A stretch of DNA of 64,000 nucleotides from Gonocerus acuteangulatus. Its lineage: Eukaryota; Arthropoda; Insecta; Hemiptera; Coreidae. The stretch's first letter is position 1. Each line of letters opens with the position of its first letter. Under the pieces are notes generated by a model that had not been told where the DNA came from, did no database searches, and saw only the letters and a list, made by a program, of their open reading frames with translations. The stretch spans positions 74,010,531 to 74,074,530 of the forward strand of contig OX328128.1 in the NCBI GenBank assembly GCA_946811695.1, written 5' to 3'. Positions 1 through 9,800 of this stretch are shown in pieces. The position numbers and the translations under genes were made by a program.

Positions 1-239
1 CGAAGGACAGATAACGACAGGGCCATTTTGGCCATCCACTTACAGGGTTAGTATTAAGCAGGACTCCAGAGGGAGTACTTGGTAACGGGAGGACTTCCTT
101 GCAAGGTAGGACTCAACACCTTTTATAAAAAATATGTAATTTAGCTATAATTATTGCAATATTTAGGGTAGAAGTAACATTTAATGAGCATGATAATGTT
201 AATGCCTTTTGTGGAACAGTTCAAATTTGATAGTTTTAA

Positions 240-430
240 TATAGTAAAAAAAGGTTTGTGTGGATGTGCAAAAAATTATATTTTGTTGTAGAAGTGCCCC
301 TGAAGAGGTGCGAAGAAAAGATGCACGAAACATGTCGGGCCCAATAAATAAAGTAGTATAATAAAGGAAGACTGCTTAATGACCCCATGCCTCCTAGGAT
401 AAAAAAGGAATTTTGATATTTTGGGTCATC
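240..430 (+). mobile_element. 3' end of a Penelope-like element (remnant)
   Basis: The stretch around 290-345 reads CCCCTGAAGAG, a short stem-loop, CGAAACATGTCGGG, then AATAAATAAAG. This matches in layout the 3' end of the Penelope-like remnant at the right edge of the window (63060-63780, - strand), which does carry GIY-YIG coding sequence. Both are followed by a long TA tract. No coding sequence was found for this copy, so it is probably 5' truncated. Confidence 0.5.
296..340 (+). ncRNA. Hammerhead-ribozyme-like motif
   Basis: In order: GCCC (296-299), the box CTGAAGA (300-306), stem GTGC/GCAC (308-311 with 323-326), GAAA (327-330), a very short ACATGT helix III, a GTC cleavage triplet (334-336), and GGGC (337-340), which pairs with GCCC as helix I. 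This is the type I layout with minimal helix III known from Penelope-like elements. One extra base (G307) lies between the box and helix II, so activity is uncertain. Confidence 0.45.
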
Positions 431-440
431 TATAAGAATA

Positions 441-444
<4 letters not shown>

Positions 445-526
<82 letters not shown>
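445..526. repeat. (TA)n microsatellite
   Basis: About 82 bases of uninterrupted AT dinucleotide directly downstream of the Penelope-type 3' end. Long ORFs reading IYIYIY through it are artefacts. Confidence 0.95.
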
Positions 527-528
<2 letters not shown>

Positions 529-584
529 ATCTCCATATTAAGTTAATGATATTCAAACATTTTAATGGAGTCCATTTTTTTCAG

Positions 585-1461
585 ATTCCTAACACAGAAG
601 GGCGAGCAGGTATGGCAGCCATTGTAGATACCGAAGGTAAACTAGATATAGACAGATTATCCGAAGGAATTCAGAAAAATCTTCCATCCTACGCTAGGCC
701 TGTTTTCATTAGAGTTATTCACGAAATTCCTATGACAAGTAAGTTAATACTTTTTATGTACAAAATAAAAGTCCTACATATATTAGCTTCATTACTTGCG
801 CATATCTACCAAGTTTTGTTTCAAGGAAACAAAATTTACGTCCAGTAAGACAAAGTTAATAAATTGGTTGGGGGCTCCAATGGGTGGTCACCCATTTCTA
901 TTGTATTGGTTTTGTTTATTAGTTCGGAATGATGTAGAGCTTTTTAGCACATTCCAAAGAAATGTAGCTATCGAGGTTGCACCCATGAAAGAATTTTTGA
1001 AAAATTTCTTCAAACCATCATCAATCCTACCTATTAGATACCAAAAATGCCCACGATTAAAATGTATATACATCTGTATGAATCTATATACAGTAGACAC
1101 TCCCTAATCCGGGGCACAGTCAGATTAGAGTATTTGGTTAGAAGCGGTCAGTTATATATTTGAAAAATCTTATTATTTGAGGATGTAATAATATGCACCA
1201 TTTTTAATATTGCATATTTAAAATGGTAAATATTATAAAAATTACTTTTAAAACTTGCACTCCACTCGTGATGAATGTTCGAACTTCAAGCGAAATCAGG
1301 CGATCCAGCCGCAGGTGCCTTAGTAAAAACACAAGTTCCTGCCTCTATAACGAACCCGGAAAAGCTCCGGCAAGTTCCCAGATCCGGCACTCATTCCTCT
1401 CGAAAATCATCGGATTAGAGACAGCAACAGATAACAGAACACAGGATAAGGGAGAGTCTAC

Positions 1462-1539
<78 letters not shown>

Positions 1540-2094
1540 GTGAGTGTCTGTGGCTGTTGACAAGATAGTGGCCTATGTTTTTGTTTTTATGCCACAAAAC
1601 TTGGTATATAGCATTCCGAGAGCAAACTACACCGTTGAGCATAAAAAAAAAAGTACAGTTTTCAATGCTGAAAACGCCCCAGTGAGTGAGAATATAGGCC
1701 ATGCCCTCTTTCTGGACAGGCTATAGTCGATTATATATATATTCTGCTTCATTTTTCTTTGTTGAATATTTTTGTTAATGTTCAGCTTTGATCTCTGTTG
1801 ATAGTTGTCGTAGCGTATTATTTCCCAATTATTCCATTCTGCTTTAATTTAATTCCACAGCAGTTTTTATTTTTTTTTTTTTTATTCTTTATTGATACAA
1901 TTTTTGTTATAAATTTTGTTTTTGTCTTTGTTTCAGGTACCTTTAAAATGAAGAAGATGATCCTTCAAAAAGACGGGTACGACATATACAAAGTAAAGGA
2001 CCCTATGTATATATTTGATCTCTCACAGTCAAAATACATTCCACTAACCGAAGATGTCTTCAACGACGTACTTAACAACAAAATGAGACTTTGA
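585..2094 (+). CDS. Fatp: Long-chain fatty acid transport protein (FATP/SLC27 family), last two exons
   Basis: Exons 585-738 and 1937-2094 are joined by a phase-1 intron (donor A|GTAAGT, acceptor TTTCAG|GT), giving an ORF that ends at TGA 2092-2094. The first exon reads IPNTEGRAGMAAIVD then LPSYARPVFIRVIHEIPMTS, the second TFKMKKMILQKDGYD then VKDPMYIFD and SKYIPLTEDVF. These match the conserved C-terminal block of FATPs (TEGRAGMAA, L-x-x-YARP-x-F-x-R, T-x-T-x-K, KDP). FATPs are membrane-bound acyl-CoA synthetases that drive uptake and activation of long and very long chain fatty acids. The AMP-binding core and N-terminus lie upstream of the window. AATAAA occurs at 2239-2244. The 1.2-kb intron contains a MITE and a TA tract. 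Paralogue assignment within SLC27 is not possible from this part. Confidence 0.9.
830..1090 (-). repeat. Diverged copy of an interspersed repeat end
   Basis: The segment from TTTTTAGCAC through AGCTATCGAGGTTG to ACGATTAAAATG is a diverged reverse complement of 3836-3965 and of 41652-41775. It lies in the FATP intron, directly beside the MITE at 1091. The short ORFs across it are not genes. Confidence 0.7.
1091..1463. mobile_element. MITE with pogo/Tigger-like terminal inverted repeats
   Basis: The left end CAGTAGACACTCCCTAATCC and the right end, reverse complemented (CAGTAGACTCTCCCTTATCC), are imperfect inverted repeats. A TA flanks the left side (1089-1090); the right side opens into a TA microsatellite after TGTG. 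A second inner match, CAGATTAGAG versus CTCTAATCCG, extends the inverted region. No transposase ORF is present, so this is a non-autonomous element of about 373 bp in the FATP intron. Confidence 0.65.
1468..1537. repeat. (TA)n microsatellite
   Basis: Seventy bases of TA, abutting the right end of the MITE and inside the FATP intron. Confidence 0.95.
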
Positions 2095-2238
2095 AAAAAA
2101 AAGAAATGTTAATTATAATAATTGTATAAATAATTCTTTTTTTAAAAACTTATAATTTTTTCTGTTATTTAATAAGTTTAGGTTCGTTCGTATATATAAA
2201 TTTCTTCTTTCTTTTTTTTTTTTTTTTAAGAAAAATGG

Positions 2239-2244
2239 AATAAA
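2239..2244 (+). terminator. Candidate polyadenylation signal of FATP
   Basis: AATAAA lies about 145 bases after the TGA stop, in A/T-rich 3' UTR sequence. No transcript evidence is available. Confidence 0.4.
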
Positions 2245-2854
2245 AGCTGTACAAATAATGGTAATAAAAAACACAAAAAAATACAATTGATTTTTTTTTT
2301 TCAATTTATCCTTACCTTTCTCTGACCTCCCCTTTATGAATTTGTTTATTACTGGAAGTAAAACATAAAAAAATATTTGGTATTTAAAATATAAAAAAAA
2401 TGTTAAAGTAATTTAATTGAACTAAGGGCTTGGTTTCAACTTGAAACCATGCCAAGATATTAATAGGCATTAAAGGAAAAACATTTTAAGTTTAGTAGAA
2501 TAACAGTTTAAATCTAATTTGCAGGAACTTGCTGGAAAAAAAATGTATGTTTTTTCGCGATGAAACTTGGTACAGCATTCATATATAAAACGATTAGATG
2601 AGCTCATTAATCAGCTCAATTGGTCTGTCTAAACGGAGAGTTTACTCCGTAGACAAATTACTAATACGTCCCTAACAATCAACATTTTTTTATATTGCAA
2701 CAAAACCCAGCAATGATGTGCCCATTTAAGAAGAAAGAAATGTGAAAATGAACTAAATTGATCAATTAGGAATGGGGGTTTACTCCATACCAAATTATTA
2801 CTTCAGTTGTACTGGCCATTTAACCTGCTGCACTAATTAGGAACATAAAAATAA
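2245..2854. other. Intergenic A/T-rich sequence
   Basis: No gene seen. Around 2560-2800 it contains degenerate pieces (GATGAAACTTGGTACA, GTTTACTCCGTAG, GGGGGTTTACTCCAT) of the same family as the 143-bp repeats that follow. Confidence 0.5.
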
Positions 2855-3774
2855 AAGTCCGTCACGCAGGAGCTGCATAACTAAGCACTTTCCTCAGAAT
2901 TTGGGTAGTGTAGACTGCTTTCCAGAACAATTTGCTTAAAATATCCTACATAAATAAAATAAAAACATGAATAGTTATCTTTTAATTTTGTAATGAGTAA
3001 CTGATAAATTATTAATTTTCTTCCAGAGTTATGTTTACACATGGTACCTACTACACTACGTAATAAATACAAAAAAAAACTCATATTATCGTATTTTGAT
3101 CTAACGCAGGAACCGGATACAGTCACTCTAGTGGTAGAAAGCGCTCCTTGCGGCGCCTTTGTGAACCTATGTCTGGCTGGCTTTTCTATTGTAATATATT
3201 ACAAAGTAAACCCCCCTTTCCGATTGACCGATTTAGCTCAATTTTACAACACTTCTTTCTCATGAGTTACCCACGACGTATACCGCGTTTCGTTACAATA
3301 CAGCAGAAATTACGACCAGTATGAGTATATTAGTAATTTGGGTCCGGAGTAAACCCCCCCCTCCTAATGAACCGATTTAGTTTATTTTTACAACACATAT
3401 TTACCTGTAGATTACCACTATGAATACCGAGTTTTGTCGAAATATACCTAAAGTCACGGCTGGTAGTGGCGAATTGGTATTGTCGGTCCGGAGTAAACCC
3501 CCCCTCCTTTTGAACCGATTTAGTTCATTTTTATATCTCACTTTTCTCTCTATATTACCACCACGAATACCAGTTTCGTTGAAATATAACAAATATAACG
3601 GCTGACATAGTCAAATTAGTGTTTTGGGTTCGGGGTAAACCCCCCCTTCCGGTGGACCGATTTTGGTGGTTAACGAACTCGTTCAATCGTTTGCTAATTG
3701 AATGTTATATACCAAGTTTCGTGACGAAAAAACAAAAACTCTGGCCGCTATCGTGTTAACAGACACATATATAT

Positions 3775-3821
<47 letters not shown>

Positions 3822-3965
3822 TATAGATAGATATAAATTTTAACGGGGGTCATTTTCGGCGTCTACTATGTAGGATCGATAAAGATTTGAAGAAATTTTT
3901 TGAAAATTCCGTCATGAGTCCAACCTCAATAGCTACTTTCCTTAGGAGGAAAGTGCTAAAACGGA
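2855..3965 (+). repeat. Long interspersed repeat, copy A, with internal 143-bp tandem units
   Basis: It starts AGTCCGTCACGCAGGAGC and ends near CCTTAGGAGGAAAGTGC. It is collinear with 40706-41775. The core holds four tandem units marked by GTAAACCCCCC at about 3207, 3350, 3494 and 3636 (spacing 142-144), each followed by a GACCGATTT or AACCGATTTAG block and a TTTCGTTGAAATAT-type block. Then come GGCCGCTATCGTGTTAAC and a TA tract at 3766-3819. No protein is encoded. The class is not identified. Confidence 0.8.
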
Positions 3966-4202
3966 TCTGCGAAGTTTAGCATGTTTCCGTTCACATCCCT
4001 AGTGCCATCAGTATAAAGGAATAGAACCCGTTATTGGTAGGTTTTGATTTTACATAAAAAATATAAAATAAATTCTCAAAGAGAAGGAAGATTTATGGCA
4101 CCACAACATGAAACTGACAGTATAAAATGCGGAAATGACTCCCCCGCAATAGTATCTATACAAGTACTCTTTTTATGTACGTTGTCAACCACTGAACATT
4201 TA
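3966..4202. repeat. Fragment of the repeat module shared with 31 kb and 42 kb
   Basis: The sequence from TTCCGTTCACATCCCTAGTG to TATGGCACCACAAC corresponds to 31075-31175 and, reverse complemented, to about 42535-42670. The piggyBac element begins at the TTAA just after it. Confidence 0.65.
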
Positions 4203-4206
4203 TTAA

Positions 4207-6659
4207 CCCTAGAATAACACACGTCTAAAAATTAACTTATTTTGACACTTAGGGGTGTCGTACAACCCTACATATAAATTGCTATAAAATATGCAATGCT
4301 TATAATGCATTTTAAAATATCTAAGTAGTCTAGGAAACAATAATAAATCATTTCAAAATGGATTATGTACATATGTATTTAAAAAAATCAACATATTTCA
4401 AAAATTGTATGAGCCAACTAGCTACAAAATAAAACAAATGTTTTTCTTGATCCTAAATAACAAAATAATTTGTATGGCTCTTAAACACATTAAAATATTA
4501 TGTGAAAGATTCATAAAATGTGGGGGAAAAGTCTTTTTTTTTCTTTTTTTTTTATGGAATAGTAATAAAATACAAGATGGTGGTCCTGAAGGGACCTCTG
4601 TCACTCTCTGCACTGCAGACATATTGCTCGCCTGAGTTCTTGGTAAATAGCTCTCTTACATTGCAGACATGCCAATTTTTTCTTCCTGTCCTTTCCCCTA
4701 TCCCAAAACAAACAACTCACTTGTTTCTCCAAGAGTTCCTGTTTATTTGATTGTGCCTAAAATGTCTTCAATGCCTAGGCTCAGCGACCAACAAAGTTTC
4801 TCTGCTTGTACGCTCCTCTTTACAAAGGCCTCCAGAAGTGAATAACCAAGACCATAAAGGAAGTCTTTGCGTTTCATTTTATTCTCACGCTTTACCAGAG
4901 TAAACAATATCGTACTGTTTATCCCGGCATGATCCAACATGCAAAAACAAAACCCGAGTGGCCCTTGCACATTTCATCAGAAGTATCTGTTTCTCCTTTA
5001 TTTAAATTATAGTCATGTATGACTGGCGATTTACCACTTTCTTCATTGATTGCATCATCATGCAACGTTGATAACATCATCACGATTTTATTGTGCTTGG
5101 GGAGTATGAAAGCATTTTTCTTTGTCAAATGAAAAAGTTGATGCGCCAACTTCTCTTTTTGTGACAAATTGAGGAGGCACTTCTCTTTGGTTCTTGTGCA
5201 GTGTGTCTACCATTGTTAATTTATGCTCGGACATAATTTTATCGAATAATGATAATGAGGAGAACCAGTTGTCACATTTCTATAGACCCATGAATTCTTC
5301 TGGTTAACTCCTCAATATAATATGAAGGGACAGAACTTCCTTGTTGGCAGTCAAGCTTACCAACATATGGTATTTCCTTCTCCACATAAGAAGTTTGGGA
5401 ATCATTCAAGACAATTTTTATCCTCGTTTTCCAAGCAAGATAAATTCTAAATAGACGCCAGCCTCTAAAGCCCATTAATTTCTCTTCAAAAGTAACAATT
5501 TCAAAAGGGGTATAATATATTTCACAATTGTTTATAATAATTTCCCATATGTCTCTAATGGGTGCCATTTTGTCTTAGCCTCCATCTCTTTTCTGGTTCG
5601 GTTTATCATCAAATCTCAAGCAGCATGAAAGGAAGCGGAACCTATTCATGAGCATAACTTCTCAAAACAAAGAATGATCCCTTTTAAAAGAGAACAGCTT
5701 CTCTAATAATTTATTATGGCCTTAAATGTTCAGTGTCTATTTGATACACAGAATTTATTGTGTCAAGCCTTCTGAGAATTTCTTTGTTTGTATACTTTGT
5801 TATTTCACTGATAATATCTGATGAATATAAGAGGTTCCATGTCTCTAAAGGCATTAGCAGGCCCCTTAGGTGCAGGTTAATGTTCTCCTTTATTTTTTTT
5901 TTTTTTTTTCTTCCACTTCTCGTACGTTGTTCAGTGCTCCACTTATGTCCATTTTTACCCGTAATAATTGTTTATCGACCCGTTTTAGGGCCTTTTGGAT
6001 TGCAAACATCTTCCTCAGCATCTTCTTATGTGTCTGAATTCTCCAGAGTCAGCACCTCCCCATCATCCTCTTCACTTCCAAAGTATTCATTTTGCATTTG
6101 CTCCTATTTTTCGAACTCCAGCAATAATTGTTGGTATTTCTTCTGGGGTTGAATACCTTATGCTGTCACCAGCCATCCTAAAATATCAGATCCCCTTGTT
6201 AATTACTGAATTATAACTACTACATAACAAAATTAGCTTTATAGTACCTTATCTGAATGATTTGAAACTTCAAAATAACAGGGGAACTCCTTTCCGTAAG
6301 ATGACCTGACCAAACTGGCTCACTAGAAATGAATATTACCTTAAAACTCACGCTGGGGTGTGATATACCCCGAACACTTACACTAGTGAGACCCTGGGGG
6401 GTGTGACATACCCTGAATACTTGCAATAACGACACGCTGGGATGAGAAATACTCAATACTAGTTTAGATTACTACAAATACCAAATCAAGACTGACATGT
6501 AGCAGCTGACAATTAAAGTCGATTATGTTATGAATGAAGGTTATTTATAGCCGGGATTTAGCCAAAGAGCTACACATGTAGGAATTAATGTATATTTAAA
6601 AATTGTGGGGTATGTGACAACTCAATGTGTCTTTCTACGGTTAAAAGACTAAGGGGTCA
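4207..6659 (-). mobile_element. Decayed piggyBac-family DNA transposon
   Basis: The left boundary is TTAA (4203-4206) followed by CCCTAGAATAACACACG; the right boundary, read inward, is TTAA (6660-6663) then TGACCCCTTAGTC. The element carries a broken piggyBac transposase on - and subterminal repeats of the type GGGGTGTGATATACCCC, GGGGGGTGTGACATACCC (6355-6420) and GGGGTGTCGTACAACCC (about 4252). TTAA duplication and CCC-starting ends are the family hallmark. The two ends match imperfectly, so the right boundary is less certain. Length is about 2.45 kb, normal for the family. Confidence 0.75.
4743..5680 (-). pseudogene. piggyBac transposase (DDE_Tnp_1_7), frameshifted
   Basis: Read on - from about 5680, frames switch several times: NRFRFLSCCLRFDDK, then a stop, then MAPIRDIWEIIINNC, FRGWRLFRIYLAWK, YIEELTRRIHG, then CDNWFSSLSLFDKIM, TLHKNQREVPPQF, then NKIVMMLSTLHDDAINEES, IHDYNLNKGETDTSDEM, then INSTILFTLVKRENKMKRKDF. 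Order and spacing match piggyBac transposases, including the block before the third catalytic Asp (here GETDTSDEM). Known role: cut-and-paste transposition at TTAA. At least three frameshifts or stops and the lack of a full N-terminus make it non-functional. Confidence 0.85.
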
Positions 6660-6878
6660 TTAAGAATTCTTCTAGCTATACACGTCTTGTTAAAACTAAT
6701 TCCTTCCTCCTTGGATGTAACGTTGTTGGACTTCTTTGTTTCAGAGAATCGATACTTGTTCAATTTTTACTCGTCACAGGCGCCATATTAATATACCATT
6801 TAGTCCATTGTTTTCATTTAAACTACAAGTTCAAGAAGTTTTGTTTCTTTTATCACTTCATTTATGAAAACCCCACAA

Positions 6879-9800
6879 ATGTCGGAAAATAAGTCAGACA
6901 AGCAAAAACTAGACCTTGGTTTGTTAGAAGAGGACGATGAATTCGAAGAATTCCCTGCTGAAAGCAAGTTCCTTTTCATTATTGCTTTTTTTTTTTTTTC
7001 TTTTTTTTTTAAATTAGAAATTCTTAAGAACTCTGCTCAATTTATCATTTTAAAAAATAGTATATTTCTTGTGTTTAACAATTTACCCTGATCAGTTCTT
7101 GTATGCAAAAATTAACAGCATGATTTGACAAAAGACTTGTGTTTTGGTCTGTGTATTTTTTCGAAATGGGGACCAAAACATGACGGCTCTTAGTGTATAT
7201 GTAATCTTTTCTCAGAACTCAAATATTTTATCAATGTATGCAGTTTTTTTCGGAAATCATAATATTTTTGTTTGGGAATCGCAATTTAAATAAGAACAAT
7301 AGTTCTGATGAAAGTTATTAGTATGTGAGTCTCCATCTTATGAATAGGAACCAGGCCATCTTGAATTCCTTGATACTATCAGGTACAAGTATCCTGCTTT
7401 TTTGCAGTTTACTAGTTCTTATCAGTGGTGACAAATTCTGTTTTTGTTTGTTAATTTCGTAACATAGTCCTTATGAAATGCTTACAGGAATAAATTAAGT
7501 TTAACTGTTTTTACTTGATTGTAATTGAAAGTTTGTGTTTCATTATTTGAGGCGGGATCTTCCTTTAACCAAAATATGTCAAACACCTTTGAAAATCATA
7601 GCTTAATGCATAATATTACAGCCCATAACAAACGGAATTTTTGTTATGTTGCTTTGAAAAATGGCATACATCGTGTTCATTAATTGGTAAAGTTCTGTTG
7701 TAAAAATAAACTAAATTTCTCCATTAGATATGTGGGTTTACTCTGGAACCAAATTAATAATTTGCCTGTATCGGCCATTATTTTGATTCATTACAAAACT
7801 CAGCAGATTTCATGCTTGAATACTAATAAATATTTCTTAGTAGATATCATGCCCAAAATACTAAATAATGTTTACTGTAAAACAACAAATAAAATTGGTC
7901 AATTATTAATTAAAGAACTAATAATTGAGTGGTTGAATATAAATATATCGCACTAGTATTTCTAAAGTGACACAACTCGAAAATCGGTTTTTTCCAGTTA
8001 TGACTATGAAAGACATTGGTAAATATCTTTTTATCAATCATCAAAACTGTATGAACCTAGCTTCAGAGATTGTACACCAGAGGTCACTCTTCCTGTATTA
8101 ATGCTATTCCCATAAAGCAAGATTGAAACGTTTTCAGTTAGTTTTTTTTTTTTTTAGTTGTGTCACTTTAGAAATACTAGTGCGGTATATGAGCAAATGT
8201 ATTCATGCGTTGTTATTTCTATTGGCTATTTACAGCAAATTCTTCACGGATATTGTGTACCACTCAGCTCCTTGTTGATGGATGTACTTAGTTATGGGGC
8301 TCCTTCGTGATGAATATTTTAAAATTCAACTTAAACCAAGTATTTTTTATGAGAAACTTTTCATTTTCATGCTAATTATTTTTTTTTTTTTCAGATTGGA
8401 CAGGAAAAGATGAAGATGACGCTGATATAAACGTTTGGGAGGATAATTGGGACGACGAAACGACAGAAGATGATTTCAGCATACAACTTAGGTTTGTATT
8501 GTTTGCTAGCTATATAAATAATATAAAAATACATAAATTTTGATTATGTTAAGACTAGAGAAAGTATTACAAGAAACATAATTTCACCAATAGATTTGAG
8601 TAATTGTGTTTTTTTTTTTTTTTTACTTTCTTAAATGTCTCGAAATTGTGCTACATAGAAGCTGAGTATTCAAAAACTACATAAATATTCTTGAATAAAA
8701 GCGTCTAATGCAGGTAATTATAAAGTTTATGGGCCTCCTGACCGATTTTTTTTACTGGTGGTTCTATAAGGTATTTTAATGCACTAAACACGAATCCGTT
8801 AAGAAAAAAAGTCGCTCTTAACTAGGGAAAAAGTTATTAAGCACTAAAGTTCACTGTTACGCAGGTTATAAAAGCTGGCATAAACAACGTATTTGTAAAT
8901 ATGAGCATGTACAGGAATGTAACATTGGGAAACAAAGAACTCTCATTTGAAAAGTTGATGAATGATGTATAGAAAAATAATTGTAAATTTTAAGGTTATT
9001 CTCACCCGTCGTAACCTGTCGCGTAGGCATGCGTGCTATGCGTTTCCGCTCACTCAAAAACATATCTAAACTCTAGTAAATCCACTCGCTAAAATTAACA
9101 AAATAATTTTAGCGAGTTTGATTAGAGTTTTGATACCTTCTTGAGCGAGCAGAAACGCATACTACTCCCATAATGCGAAAAAATTATAATATATAAATAT
9201 TTAAAATAAAAATATAAATACTTCATTCTTCTTTAGCCTATCTCCTAGACATCTTCTAATCTTTCATTTTCAGCTGCTAAATGAAAGATTATTTGACGGG
9301 GTGAGAAGGCAAGAGATACAAGTGACATTTTTAAAAAAATCGAGTTAAGTGCAGTTCTGGATAGTTAATACATACGAAATGTTGGTGGTAAAGGGATATA
9401 AGTAAATGCCTGGTATTTGCTGAGAAATAGCGGAAAGAAAATCAACTACTTTAAAAATGAGCGGATTTGTTTGGTTCACAAGGGATACAAGTGACACGTG
9501 TATCCCTTGTGCACCAAACTTTATGGCTTCCAAGTTGTGAATGTTGTTGCATCATTTACTGTTACTTCCAGTTTAATCTGTTTAGGGCAACACTTTTTTA
9601 ATTGTTTTGTTAGGTAAGTAACCGTGTATTTAAAGAAGTATTTGAACACAGTTTTAACTTTTGATCTTTATAATTTCCAACAATAATGACCTGTTTTGTC
9701 TTACTCAAATGTTTATTACTCACGATACCTGCAGATTTACAACTTTTGTGTACACAAACTAGGGACTGGCAATGCTTCTATGTACACGTGGCATATGAGG

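Larger units (their letters stand above)
1..584. other. Upstream/intronic stretch of the FATP gene
   Basis: No coding exon was recognised here. It ends in a polypyrimidine run and TTTTTTCAG, the acceptor for the FATP exon at 585. It holds a Penelope-type 3' end with a hammerhead-like motif (about 240-430) and a TA tract (445-526). The first 120 bases resemble neither FATP coding sequence nor anything else I know. Confidence 0.5.

Noticed and set aside
236..556. ORFs of alternating Ile-Tyr residues here and at 1.4, 30.3, 37.0, 44.5, 44.8 and 62.9 kb
   Set aside because: They are translations of (TA)n microsatellites and have no coding signal outside the repeat.
2855..3965. CRISPR-like array because of regularly spaced conserved blocks
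   Set aside because: Units of 143 bp diverge throughout, spacers are not unique, and the setting is eukaryotic and transposon-derived.
9345..9533. Short ORFs in Sem1 intron 2
   Set aside because: No domain, no conservation cue, no splice logic; they overlap repeat-like sequence.
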